The notes: a model not told the origin generated them from the sequence alone. Counted from the stretch's first letter, positions 13,391 through 22,134 are shown. The stretch is DNA of 46,414 nucleotides from Simkaniaceae bacterium (GCA_022763045.1 JALEGI010000016.1:1-46414), one strand, 5' to 3'. Program-made: numbers and translations.

Positions 13391-14773
13391 ATGAATACAT
13401 CAATAGAAATTAGTCAGATCAATTCGTTTCAAGAACTTTTTGATGCAGTAAAAGAAGCTCCAGATGAAGCAAGCTTATCTTGCTCAAGAGGCTCTGTCAC
13501 ACACCGCGTCTCAGTTCTTTTCAGAGAGGCAATCGAGGCAAAATATCCGACTGATTTCAGCAGGTTCCACCATAAGATTGAGTGGCAGCTAGTGACAAAT
13601 GCAAATTTGAAAAAGGGCAAATTCAAAACAGCTGACGCTGTCAAACGTCTCCACTATCAGCTGCATCACAACAAAATTACTGTTGGCAAATCCCCAGAGG
13701 TTTTCACACGTGAAATGGAGGCGCGCAAAACGATTGTGACCAACATGGTGCGCTACCTTGTGACCGAAAAGTCGATGGGCTGCAAAAATTTTACTTGCTC
13801 TGCCATCTCAGCTATTTTGATCAAAAAGAGCCAAAGTATGCTTAATGAGGCGGTCCACGTCTTTCAAGAAATGTTTGACAACCTCTACAATGCCATTACA
13901 CCCGAAAACTCAGATCTATCAAATATGCTCCTTGGCAACCTCCTCTCTCTTCTTCCCTTTTTCGAGCCAAAAGTCGATACGATCTTTCAGATTCCCCAAC
14001 GCATTGACGGCAATTGGCAGAAGGTGCCCTATAAAGTGAGCCCCATATCTTTAACTCCAAAGTATCTTGGATCCCCTTTAAAGGCCTATGGCTTCACAAC
14101 TGAGGTTAAAGAGGCAAAACCTCTACTTGTCTGTATTGGGACGACCCAGCCAACGACAACGGGCTCTCAGCTCACCTACTGGACAGATTTTGTTCCAGGA
14201 ATGACTGTGGGAGAATCGCTCTATACTAGCTACTCCAAAAATAAACTTGATAGCTGGCTGCGCCACAATTCTGGCGCCAAGATGTTTGGTCAATCCTTAG
14301 GTGGGATTACAGCGATTATGAGCGCCTCTGACAACCCCCAACACGTCTCTGAAGTGCATGCCTACGGCTCCCCCTCCCCTCTGCACAGCGTACGTGCCCA
14401 CTTCACAGACAATACGCGTCGCTTTGGAGTCACCCCAGATGTGAACGTCTACTGTCAAGATAATGACGCTGTTAAGCACATGGGAACTGGCTGGCATAAA
14501 GATTGGAAGGTGTGGAACGTTGTCACGCCTAACCGCCACAACTTTTTCTCATCCCACGCTAAGGCCTTCACGGGTCAGAGCGATGTCTTAGTTATGGAGA
14601 TGATACGAAACAGTGGTGGTGAGAAAAGACGTCGCTGGCTTGTAAATTTCTTTCACCAACTAGTCTCTATTCCCATGGTGATTGTCCAAACGCTTGCCCT
14701 CATAATTAAGGGCTACGCAATTGGCCTATTCAATATGATTAAGCACTCGGTGGCATGCAAAGCTCGGGCTTAG
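13391..14773 (+). CDS. Lipase class 3-like alpha/beta hydrolase with C-terminal membrane segment
   Basis: A 460-residue protein. The N-terminal 220 residues are an unrecognised helical region. A hydrolase core follows: LLVCIGTTQPTT (246-257); the nucleophile elbow GQSLGG (300-305, Ser302); HAYGSPSPL (323-331), the class 3 lipase 'FGSPRvG' equivalent; VNVYCQDNDAVKHMG with Asp359; and a candidate His383 or His389. This ordering of Ser, Asp and His fits class 3 lipases. A hydrophobic segment near 424-447 followed by a short basic tail suggests C-terminal membrane insertion. No N-terminal signal peptide, so delivery by a type III system is conceivable (inference). Convergent with the next gene (four-base overlap). 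Confidence 0.65.
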   Translation: MNTSIEISQINSFQELFDAVKEAPDEASLSCSRGSVTHRVSVLFREAIEAKYPTDFSRFHHKIEWQLVTNANLKKGKFKTADAVKRLHYQLHHNKITVGKSPEVFTREMEARKTIVTNMVRYLVTEKSMGCKNFTCSAISAILIKKSQSMLNEAVHVFQEMFDNLYNAITPENSDLSNMLLGNLLSLLPFFEPKVDTIFQIPQRIDGNWQKVPYKVSPISLTPKYLGSPLKAYGFTTEVKEAKPLLVCIGTTQPTTTGSQLTYWTDFVPGMTVGESLYTSYSKNKLDSWLRHNSGAKMFGQSLGGITAIMSASDNPQHVSEVHAYGSPSPLHSVRAHFTDNTRRFGVTPDVNVYCQDNDAVKHMGTGWHKDWKVWNVVTPNRHNFFSSHAKAFTGQSDVLVMEMIRNSGGEKRRRWLVNFFHQLVSIPMVIVQTLALIIKGYAIGLFNMIKHSVACKARA

Positions 14774-15924
14774 GCCTTCCAAGTCCCTTCCCAAAGATGT
14801 AATCCTTTTGTCCAAGGTAAAACAAACGAAGCTGCTTTCTCTGGTGAAACGCCCCCTTTATCAATAAGAGTCCTTTTCCAAGGCAGTGGGAAGAAATATC
14901 CAGATGGAAGCACCAAAGTATCTGTTGTTCCATTGTCTTTGTCTCTTTTCAAACCATCGCGCACCTTATTACTCAGAAGAACAGGACCTGTTCTGTGAAG
15001 AATAGAGTCTGCTCCTTCACCACTTCTTCTCGGTCTGACATTTTGCAGAGCCTCTCTAATGACTTGATGCCCTGCACTCGAGCCGATTGCAGCATTACAT
15101 GTTTGCAATGGACTGCGATCATTTTGCTCAATACATGAGTAAAAATTACTATGACGGTGAAGCCCCTCTAGACTTCCAAAACAGGGAAGATCTGTATCGG
15201 CGTAAAATCCACCCTGCTTATATAAAATCGCCAAACGCAAAACGTCAGCCTTTTCTGAGAATTTCTCGGCGCGATCAAACGTCTCTTTAACATTTGGAAA
15301 CTCTTGCCCAACCTCATCAATAAGGGTTCTTGCATCATCATTTCCCCAAAGCTTACAATTCCATCCCTCATGGCGATCTACCCATGTTTGAAAAACTGCT
15401 CGGACACCTTCAGGTGGAGTGGCGCCCAGCCAGATAAGATGTATGTTTTGTGGGATTTTATACGGTGTAGGATCTGCCCTGCTTCCTGACTTTAGATCTG
15501 TGATAAACGCTTCATAGTTTGTCTTAGCTTGCGCCCACGACTCTCCCGATTTGCGCTTTGTTAAGTTCGATGGAGTGATGCGAGAGGGCTGATTGGCATT
15601 AACCGCAGCGAAAAAATCACCTTCATACAGCCCGCCATAGGGGCTGACAAAAAGTTTTGAAAAATCTGCTTTATAGCCTGTTTTTGCTGCAAAATAGAAA
15701 AGTGCGGCAGTCGAAAGAGCTGTAAGAGGTATAGTGATTCCTGCAGTAATAGGATTCAAAGAGACAACTAAACACGTCGCAATAACAGCGATAAGAGCAG
15801 CTGCTGCAAGACTTGCAATGACATATAAGGCAACCTGCTGAATCCTTTGATGGCTATTGTTTAAGGGCTCGCGATAATTTTTACTATTATATTGATGTGT
15901 AGTTGTATTAGATACGGATTCCAT
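14770..15924 (-). CDS. Inc-like membrane DXD glycosyltransferase, paralogue 1
   Basis: A 384-residue protein. After a 30-residue polar N-terminus come two hydrophobic segments (about 31-57 and 61-80) separated by a short turn with NPITAG, the bilobed pattern of chlamydial inclusion-membrane proteins. The catalytic part has the conserved IPQNIHLIWLG (157-167), GWNCKLWGNDDA, EKADVLRLAILYKQGGFYADTDLPC with D243-x-D245, characteristic of the DXD sugar-binding domain (Gly_transf_sug/GT32, also seen in TcdA/TcdB-type toxins). ATG 15924 has GAGGGATG-like ribosome binding just upstream. It is transcribed divergently from two close paralogues. Host or membrane-associated glycosylation is inferred; donor and acceptor are unknown. 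Confidence 0.8.
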   Translation of the reverse strand: MESVSNTTTHQYNSKNYREPLNNSHQRIQQVALYVIASLAAAALIAVIATCLVVSLNPITAGITIPLTALSTAALFYFAAKTGYKADFSKLFVSPYGGLYEGDFFAAVNANQPSRITPSNLTKRKSGESWAQAKTNYEAFITDLKSGSRADPTPYKIPQNIHLIWLGATPPEGVRAVFQTWVDRHEGWNCKLWGNDDARTLIDEVGQEFPNVKETFDRAEKFSEKADVLRLAILYKQGGFYADTDLPCFGSLEGLHRHSNFYSCIEQNDRSPLQTCNAAIGSSAGHQVIREALQNVRPRRSGEGADSILHRTGPVLLSNKVRDGLKRDKDNGTTDTLVLPSGYFFPLPWKRTLIDKGGVSPEKAASFVLPWTKGLHLWEGTWKA

Positions 15925-15934
15925 TTCATCCCTC

Positions 15935-15950
15935 TTTTATCATGATAAAA
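15935..15950. promoter_or_regulatory. 16-bp perfect palindrome before glycosyltransferase 1
   Basis: TTTTATCATGATAAAA (15935-15950), lying directly beside the GAGGGA ribosome binding site (15929-15934, minus strand) of paralogue 1. It could be an operator or an RNA hairpin that hides the ribosome binding site. The rest of the 233-base divergent gap is AT-rich. Confidence 0.35.
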
Positions 15951-16045
15951 AACTATAACATATTAAGATTAATTAAAAAACTTAAACAATATTTTAAATC
16001 ATCATATTGTAAAAATTAAATTTTAAAATACTAATAAAGAATAAG

Positions 16046-16074
16046 TTGCAAACATTATATTATGTTGTTATAAT
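16046..16074 (+). promoter_or_regulatory. Promoter of the rightward glycosyltransferase operon
   Basis: TTGCAA (16046-16051), exactly 17 bp, TATAAT (16069-16074): a near-consensus sigma-70-type promoter. It gives a leader of roughly 75 bases before ATG 16158. It would drive paralogues 2 and 3 and probably the GT25-like gene. Confidence 0.65.
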
Positions 16075-16157
16075 ATTTACAAAATCATAAGTATTGTTGA
16101 AGTTTGTGTTGTTTTCACAGCCTCTAATACAAGATAGAAAATAATATAAAGGCTACT

Positions 16158-17315
16158 ATGACATCGAGTGTTTCTGTAGAAAATCCTATTACATATCACA
16201 AAGGAGCATATCCGCAACCTTTTGAGAACGGACACCAAAAGGTGCGTCAAGTTGTCTTGCGTGTGATCGCCTCTCTCGTGATTGCACTAGCTGCAGCAAT
16301 TGTTGTTGTGAGTGCCATTACGATTTTAAATCCCATAATCGGGGCACCAATCGGAGCAGCTCTTTTGGGGATTGGTATTGCCGTGTATATTTTGGCAAAT
16401 AAGGTACACTTTAAACCAAATCATTCTGATCTCTTTGTTGGCCCTTATGGAGGTCTATATGAAGGTGACTTTTTTACAGCAATAAATGCAAATCAATCCA
16501 TTAGTATTACACCCTCGAATCTTAAAAAGCGCCAGGGGGGCGAAGCTTGGCAACAGGTTCAACATAACTACGATGCTTTTACCTCTAGCCTTAAAAAAAC
16601 GGTAAAAACCGGAGTTGCTCAAGCCCCACTTATCCCGCAAAAAATTCACTTGATTTGGCTCGGTGGCCCAATACGTGAGACGGAAAATAAAGTTTTTGAA
16701 AGTTGGAAACAGAGACATCCTAGCTGGGAAGTCAACCTCTGGAGAGATGATGAAGCGGATGCTCTAATGGACAGTATCAAAGAGAAGTATCCAGTTGCAT
16801 ACAACGCTTACCATTTGCCCGGCATTCCCATGGCTGAAAAAGCGGATATTTTAAGACTTGTTATTCTCCATAAACATGGTGGATTTTATGTCGATACCGA
16901 CTTACCTTGCATTAGCAGCCTAGAAGGACTGACACGCCACTCTAGATTTTTTGCCTCAATTGAGCATACCCATGCAAATCCCCTCTACCTCTGTAATGCT
17001 GCAATTGGAGCTGAAAAGGGATCAAAAATTATTGAAGATGCTCTAGAAGATATTCAGCCAAGAGTCGCAGGGGAAAATTTAATGGCAATTATCGACCGCA
17101 CTGGGCCAGGCCTTTTGAGCCGCCACGTGAGAAAGCACCTGCTACTCGACAAGAAAAATGGAACAAATAACACATTAGTACTTCCACCAGCCTACTTTTA
17201 TCCCCTCCAATCACAATATCGAAGACATCCTGAAAAAGCTTACTCCCAATCTCAACCATGGACAAAAGGTGTGCATTTTTGGAGCAGTAGCTGGGTCCCT
17301 AAGGACTTTTTATAA
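16158..17315 (+). CDS. Inc-like membrane DXD glycosyltransferase, paralogue 2
   Basis: A 385-residue protein, clearly related to its neighbours over its whole length. Bilobed hydrophobic region at about 31-57 and 59-80 with the shared ILNPI turn, then LFVGPYGGLYEGDFFTAINANQ (a segment common to all three), IPQKIHLIWLGG (159-170), and AEKADILRLVILHKHGGFYVDTDLPC with D246-x-D248. The C-terminus keeps TLVLPPAYFYPL and QPWTKGVHFWSSSW. AAGG lies eight bases before the ATG. The conserved GPYGG..E.DF block just after the membrane region is not a motif I know from other DXD enzymes and may be lineage-specific. Confidence 0.8.
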   Translation: MTSSVSVENPITYHKGAYPQPFENGHQKVRQVVLRVIASLVIALAAAIVVVSAITILNPIIGAPIGAALLGIGIAVYILANKVHFKPNHSDLFVGPYGGLYEGDFFTAINANQSISITPSNLKKRQGGEAWQQVQHNYDAFTSSLKKTVKTGVAQAPLIPQKIHLIWLGGPIRETENKVFESWKQRHPSWEVNLWRDDEADALMDSIKEKYPVAYNAYHLPGIPMAEKADILRLVILHKHGGFYVDTDLPCISSLEGLTRHSRFFASIEHTHANPLYLCNAAIGAEKGSKIIEDALEDIQPRVAGENLMAIIDRTGPGLLSRHVRKHLLLDKKNGTNNTLVLPPAYFYPLQSQYRRHPEKAYSQSQPWTKGVHFWSSSWVPKDFL

Positions 17316-17326
17316 GGAGAATTTTT

Positions 17327-18475
17327 ATGACTACAACACCAATTAGATCCCCACAGCCAAAGTATTTTGATCGAAATTATTTTCGGGGGCCTGAAAGCAA
17401 AGATCTCCATAGAAGAAAGATAACGCATTTAGCCCTTGCGATCTTATCGGGAGCTTTAATGGTGACAGCCATTGTCATCTCTGCAACAGCCATTTTAAAT
17501 CCAGCAATTTTTGCAGCAGCTGCAGCCGTGATGGGATTGGTCTCTGCAGGCCTATTTTTCCTAGGAATCACCTCACCACAAATTATAGAACACTCAAAAC
17601 TTATTATTGGGCCCTACGGTGGCATTTTCGAATCAGATTTTTTGAGCGCGATGAACTCAAATCAACGTGCACGTTTGACTCCAAAGAAAATAGAAAAATC
17701 ACCAACATGGGCACAAATCAAGGCAAATTATGACCATTTCATCTCTTCTCTTAAATCAACGCCTGCACAAGCTGAACCAAGCGGATACAAAATCCCTCAA
17801 AATATTCACCTAATCTGGCTTGGCAACGAGTGTCCAGAAAATGAAAGAAAAGTTTTTGAAGGCTGGGAAAGAATGCACCCAGGTTGGAATGCCAAACTTT
17901 GGGGCAATGAAGATGCACAAGCCTTAATCGATGAGTTCAAAGCAGAGTTTCCCAATGTCAAAGAGACCTACGAAAATGCCGCTACTTATGCTGAGAAGGC
18001 AGATGTCATTCGTTTGCTTGCTCTATATAAAGAGGGAGGCTTTTATTGCGACACAGATCTTCCATGCCTTGGAAGCTTACAAGAATTGAATGCCCATGCA
18101 TCTTTTTACATAGGTATTCAACAAGTTGAAGGTCCCTTTGATAGGTTAGTGAATAATGCCGCTATTGCAGCAAGGCCTAAACATCCGATCATTAAAAGGT
18201 GTTTAGAGGAGATGCGCCCACGAAATCCAGGCGAGAGCGAAAATTCAATTTTATATCGAACCGGACCCGGTCTACTGACTAGACATGCTCTACAAGGAGT
18301 TCAAGAAGATCGAGAAAATGGGACAAATGAAACTCTGTTACTCCCCCCTGGGTACTTTTACCCACTGCACGGAAAATATAGTGGTTGTTCTCAATCCCAA
18401 GCTCTTGCAGCTGTCCTTCCTTGGACAAAGGGATTGCACATTTGGGAAGGCAGTTGGACTAATAAATCAACTTAG
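17327..18475 (+). CDS. Inc-like membrane DXD glycosyltransferase, paralogue 3
   Basis: A 382-residue protein. N-terminal polar stretch, two hydrophobic segments (about 34-57 and 60-80, again with ILNPA at the turn), the GPYGGIFESDF block (95-105), IPQNIHLIWLGN (156-167), KLWGNEDAQAL, and EKADVIRLLALYKEGGFYCDTDLPC with D242-x-D244. C-terminal NETLLLPPGYFYPLHGKY and LPWTKGLHIWEGSW. Closer to paralogue 1 than to 2 in the catalytic part. AAGGAG is placed ideally before the ATG. It begins 11 bases after paralogue 2, so the two are co-transcribed. Confidence 0.8.
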   Translation: MTTTPIRSPQPKYFDRNYFRGPESKDLHRRKITHLALAILSGALMVTAIVISATAILNPAIFAAAAAVMGLVSAGLFFLGITSPQIIEHSKLIIGPYGGIFESDFLSAMNSNQRARLTPKKIEKSPTWAQIKANYDHFISSLKSTPAQAEPSGYKIPQNIHLIWLGNECPENERKVFEGWERMHPGWNAKLWGNEDAQALIDEFKAEFPNVKETYENAATYAEKADVIRLLALYKEGGFYCDTDLPCLGSLQELNAHASFYIGIQQVEGPFDRLVNNAAIAARPKHPIIKRCLEEMRPRNPGESENSILYRTGPGLLTRHALQGVQEDRENGTNETLLLPPGYFYPLHGKYSGCSQSQALAAVLPWTKGLHIWEGSWTNKST

Positions 18476-18506
18476 CGAAAAAAAAAGAGTAATATAAGAG
18501 GTATAA

Positions 18507-19679
18507 ATGACATTAAAATCTACACCAATTTCTCTGACAAGGCCAGCAGTTGCTCTGCCGATTTCGTACTTTCAGCATCAAGGTGCAAATAGCAACAACC
18601 GCTTTGTGAAATTTATGTTGAAAGAGGCAATTCCAAGAGTCTTTGCCCTAATCACAACAACCGCTCTTCAAATCATCGATCTTATCTCCAACCTTCTTGT
18701 CGGCGTTGTTAAACTCATTTTACTCCCATTGAATTTAAGAAATATCACCCATTTTGGAAGCCTTGATTTTTCACCCAAAGCCCTACTCTCACACTTCAAA
18801 AAAGCCGCATTCAATCTCTTAGGTGTCGCTACAGGAAGTATTGTCGGCTCAGTGAATCCAAACTATGTAGTGAACTTTCTCACTGGAAATGAAATGAGTT
18901 GGAAATATGCCAAATCACCTATTGGATTTAACACGTTTTATGAAAAGGGCCTTTTGCTCAACATGGAAAAGCGCAGAAAAGACCGCTATGAACCGCTACA
19001 GCATCACCTAAAAGCTGTCGACTGCCAAGTAGGTGAGACACCTGGCGAAGAGAAAATTACCCGCTTTAATGCAATAGACGCATCAGATGACAATCAACTT
19101 AGAGCAGCTCTTTCAGAACTTGGGATCAATAAGTCACTCGATGCAATTGCCGGCAGTGGCGAACAGATGCGCGGACGCAACGCAGGACACCGCAAGGGAA
19201 GACTAGCATGTTATTTAGGGCACCTAAAAATGCTTAGCGCGTTGAGAGGCAACGAAAACGCTGTTGTCATGGAAGATGATCTTAGATTCTACGTCAATGC
19301 ACCCGATGTGCTAGCACACGTGAAAGAAGAGATCAAAGATCAAGAATACGACATTTTCTATCCCTCCGTTGTTCACAAAAAACCGCCAAAGAAAATTCCT
19401 GGCAAGCGCTACCTTGCAGAGTGTAGTGATGTGCGTTGTACACACGTCTACGTTGTGAGGGGAAAAGAAGAGGTCTTTGATAACCTTATAGGATTTTTGA
19501 AAAATCACATCGAAAGTAGTTCAGACATTCTTCCAGTTGATGATGCGATGGCAAAATACTACTCTGAGGGCTACAACGGCTACAAACCGCGCGTTTTATG
19601 TTGCACACCTTCGATTGCAGGACAAACCGAAGCCGTTAGCGACATTGAAGGACATGTCGGCGCAGGTAGAGATATCTAG
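18507..19679 (+). CDS. GT25-like glycosyltransferase with hydrophobic N-terminus
   Basis: A 390-residue protein. The second half looks like family 25 (LPS-type) glycosyltransferases: LLLNMEKRRKDRYEPLQHHL (149-168) at the domain start; NAGHRKGRLACYLGHLKMLSAL (225-246) as in 'gei(g)CalSHl.al'; VVMEDDLRF (253-261) with the acidic metal-binding EDD; and TH-x-Y/VVRGKEE toward the end. The N-terminal 120 residues carry hydrophobic stretches (about 43-76 and 100-115) and may anchor it to a membrane. It follows paralogue 3 by about 30 bases with GAGG before the ATG. A joint role with the DXD enzymes in building one glycan is inferred from the shared operon. Confidence 0.7.
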   Translation: MTLKSTPISLTRPAVALPISYFQHQGANSNNRFVKFMLKEAIPRVFALITTTALQIIDLISNLLVGVVKLILLPLNLRNITHFGSLDFSPKALLSHFKKAAFNLLGVATGSIVGSVNPNYVVNFLTGNEMSWKYAKSPIGFNTFYEKGLLLNMEKRRKDRYEPLQHHLKAVDCQVGETPGEEKITRFNAIDASDDNQLRAALSELGINKSLDAIAGSGEQMRGRNAGHRKGRLACYLGHLKMLSALRGNENAVVMEDDLRFYVNAPDVLAHVKEEIKDQEYDIFYPSVVHKKPPKKIPGKRYLAECSDVRCTHVYVVRGKEEVFDNLIGFLKNHIESSSDILPVDDAMAKYYSEGYNGYKPRVLCCTPSIAGQTEAVSDIEGHVGAGRDI

Positions 19680-19746
19680 TCGCTGCGCTTGTGTTTGATT
19701 CCTCAATTGACAGAAGATAAGAGATTCTCTAAAATCACTCACTTCT

Positions 19747-21273
19747 ATGATCGTTTTTGAAGATCTCGGCATGGCGTTTGGCTCACGCATGCTCTTTGAT
19801 CAAGTAAATATGACTCTCAATAAGGGTCACCGTTACGGCATTGTCGGTGCAAATGGCACAGGCAAATCCACCCTTTTGCGCATGGTTATGGGAGAGGAAG
19901 AGCCTACCCTGGGTGATGCGCATGTGAAAAAGGGCTGCATTGTTGGTTGGCTCAAGCAAGATCAGCACATGCATGAAAATGAGCGCATCATCGATGTTGT
20001 GATGCAAGGGCGCCCGGTGCTCTACAGCGCTCTGCAGAAAAAAGAAGAGCTTCTGACGCAGGAGTGGACAGATGCTCTAGCAGAGAAAATTTCCGACATA
20101 GAAGATCGGATTGGACTTCTTGGCGGCTACCAAGCCGAATCAGAAGCGGCTGCTCTGTTAGAGGGCATCGGCATCCCAGAGCCGCTACATGAAAATCCCC
20201 TATCTTCACTCTCTGGTGGCTACAAACTGCGCGTCCTTCTTGCCCGCGCCCTTTTTGAAAATCCCGATATTTTACTGCTTGATGAGCCAACAAACTACCT
20301 CGATATTGTCACAATCGCATGGCTTGAAGACTTTTTGGTGCGCAAATACCAAGGCCTTTTACTCGTTGTCTCACACGATCACACCTTCTTAAATCGCGTC
20401 TCCACTGACACCCTCGACTTCGACTACGGTGAAATTCGCCTCTATACGGGTAATTACGATGCCTTCATTAAACAAAAAGAGGCCGTTATTGAGCAGAAGA
20501 CTAAAGAGCGCGCCTCTAAAGAGAAGTACGTCGCCAAGCAGCGCGCATTTATCGAACGCTTCAGAGCCAAACCAAGCAAAAGCAAGCAGGCGACATCGCG
20601 TGAAAAGCAGCTTGAGCGCATGGAGTGGCCCGATATCGAACACAGCTCAAGACGTGCACCCAACTTCGGCTTTCAACAAAAAAGGCCCTCTGGAAGGCAG
20701 GTGCTGAAAATTGAGGAGATCGGCAAGTGGTTTGGCGAAAAGGTCGTCCTTGATGGCGTCTGCTTTGAAGCCTTTCGTGGAGATAAAATTGCGATTGTCG
20801 GCCCAAATGGAATGGGAAAATCGACATTGCTTAAGATTTTAGTCGGAGATTTAGAGCCCGATCTTGGTGAGTTCAGCTGGGGTTATGAAACGCACATCGG
20901 ATACTTTCCACAAGAGGTTAAAGCAGAGGAGAACATCTCGATGCTTGAGTGGCTTGCCAAGGAAACAGCTGAGCCGAGTGATCTCACCCTTAAATCGGCT
21001 CTGGGAAAAATGCTCTTTTCAGGTGACGATTCCTACAAGCGCGTCGATAAACTCTCTGGCGGCGAGCTAGCCCGCCTCCACATGGCAAAAATTGCACTAC
21101 TCAAACCGAATATACTCGTTCTAGATGAGCCAACAAACCACCTCGATCTTGAATCGCGTGAGGCACTTGGTCGCGCCTTGAAGGCCTATGACGGAACCGT
21201 GATTACCGTCAGTCACGATCGCCACTTTCTAAACCTTTTTACAAACGAGCAGCTACGGCTACTTGAAAAATAA
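19747..21273 (+). CDS. ABC-F ATPase, YbiT-like
   Basis: A 508-residue soluble protein with two ABC domains and no membrane part, typical of ABC-F translation factors that act at the ribosomal E site. First Walker A GANGTGKST, signature LSGGYKLRVLLARAL, Walker B ILLLDEPTNYLD; second GPNGMGKST, LSGGELARLHMAKIAL, ILVLDEPTNHLD. The charged linker between them (about residues 245-300, with KEKYVAKQRAFIERFRAK) is the P-site tRNA interaction motif region. The start (MIVFEDLGMAFGSRMLFDQVNM) and short linker resemble YbiT. ATG 19747 has no strong ribosome binding site. A weak hairpin follows the stop. Confidence 0.88.
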   Translation: MIVFEDLGMAFGSRMLFDQVNMTLNKGHRYGIVGANGTGKSTLLRMVMGEEEPTLGDAHVKKGCIVGWLKQDQHMHENERIIDVVMQGRPVLYSALQKKEELLTQEWTDALAEKISDIEDRIGLLGGYQAESEAAALLEGIGIPEPLHENPLSSLSGGYKLRVLLARALFENPDILLLDEPTNYLDIVTIAWLEDFLVRKYQGLLLVVSHDHTFLNRVSTDTLDFDYGEIRLYTGNYDAFIKQKEAVIEQKTKERASKEKYVAKQRAFIERFRAKPSKSKQATSREKQLERMEWPDIEHSSRRAPNFGFQQKRPSGRQVLKIEEIGKWFGEKVVLDGVCFEAFRGDKIAIVGPNGMGKSTLLKILVGDLEPDLGEFSWGYETHIGYFPQEVKAEENISMLEWLAKETAEPSDLTLKSALGKMLFSGDDSYKRVDKLSGGELARLHMAKIALLKPNILVLDEPTNHLDLESREALGRALKAYDGTVITVSHDRHFLNLFTNEQLRLLEK

Positions 21274-21278
21274 TCTCT

Positions 21279-21309
21279 CCCAGCTCTCTTCTGGGCAATG
21301 TTGTTTTTT
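21279..21309 (+). terminator. Possible terminator after the ABC-F gene
   Basis: CCCAG (21279-21283), seven-base loop, CTGGG (21291-21295), then CAATGTTG and six T (21304-21309). The U-tract is displaced by about eight bases, so termination would be weak. Confidence 0.35.
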
Positions 21310-21336
21310 AACAAGAAATAGGCTAAACTCACTGGC

Positions 21337-22134
21337 ATGATACGGCTATCTAAACTAATGTCTTACAAAGGACTCTGCTCACGTAGGGAAGCAGACCGGC
21401 TCATTGAAGCTGGTATGGTCTCTGTCGATGGTGAGGTGATCTCCACCTTGGGCACCAAAGTCTCTCCAGATGCAAATATTTCCTTGGCAGAGCAAGAGAA
21501 AAAGGTAACTGTAATTTTGAATAAGCCGCTTGGCTACATTTCAAATTTGCCTCAAAATAACCAAAAAGAGGCGATCGAGCTCATCACAGAAGAGCGTCAA
21601 TGTGGTGAGGGTGAGATCCCTGAGGGACTCAATGTCGCAGGCCGACTTGATATCAACTCAAAGGGCCTTCTTATTTTAACCCAAGATGGACGGGTTGCTA
21701 AGGCCATTATTGGCGGCGAAATGGAAAAAGAGTACATTGTCAAGGTCGAGGGCCGTATCACTGAAGATGTGCTGCGCCGTCTGCGTTTTGGCCTCTCTCT
21801 CGATGGAATGAGGCTCAAGCGCGCTCAGGTCGATCGGCTACAGCGCGATGTGCTCCGCATTGTCTTGATTGAGGGGAAAAAACGTCAGGTGCGCCGGATG
21901 TGTGAGCTTGTCGATTTAAAGGTGCTCACCCTCTGTCGCGTGCGTGTTGGGCCTGTGCGCTTAGGAAGTTTACCTGAGGGGAAGTGGCGTATCATCGATT
22001 CATCATGTTTTTTACATAAAGCCACTGACGGTGGTCGTAGTCGTGGATCCGGTCGGAGAGCTTCGCAAGCTCGTGGCCGCGGGGATGGCGGTAGAGATAG
22101 ATCGTCTCGACGGGCCCCTTCAAGAGGTAATTAA
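21337..22134 (+). CDS. rluB: RluB/RsuA-family pseudouridine synthase
   Basis: Converts a uridine of rRNA to pseudouridine. N-terminal S4 RNA-binding domain (residues 1-50: MIRLSKLMSYKGLCSRREAD.. MVSVDG), then the catalytic domain with VILNKPLGYISN, NVAGRLDINSKGLLILTQDG (Asp105 expected catalytic) and EGKKRQVRRMCELV near the end. The last 47 or so residues form an Arg/Gly/Ser-rich tail. The nucleotides that encode this tail lie antisense to the end of the sulfatase-LRR gene (overlap 21992-22134), so the tail may be a by-product of that overlap. Whether the substrate is 23S (RluB) or 16S (RsuA) is not certain. Confidence 0.85.
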   Translation: MIRLSKLMSYKGLCSRREADRLIEAGMVSVDGEVISTLGTKVSPDANISLAEQEKKVTVILNKPLGYISNLPQNNQKEAIELITEERQCGEGEIPEGLNVAGRLDINSKGLLILTQDGRVAKAIIGGEMEKEYIVKVEGRITEDVLRRLRFGLSLDGMRLKRAQVDRLQRDVLRIVLIEGKKRQVRRMCELVDLKVLTLCRVRVGPVRLGSLPEGKWRIIDSSCFLHKATDGGRSRGSGRRASQARGRGDGGRDRSSRRAPSRGN

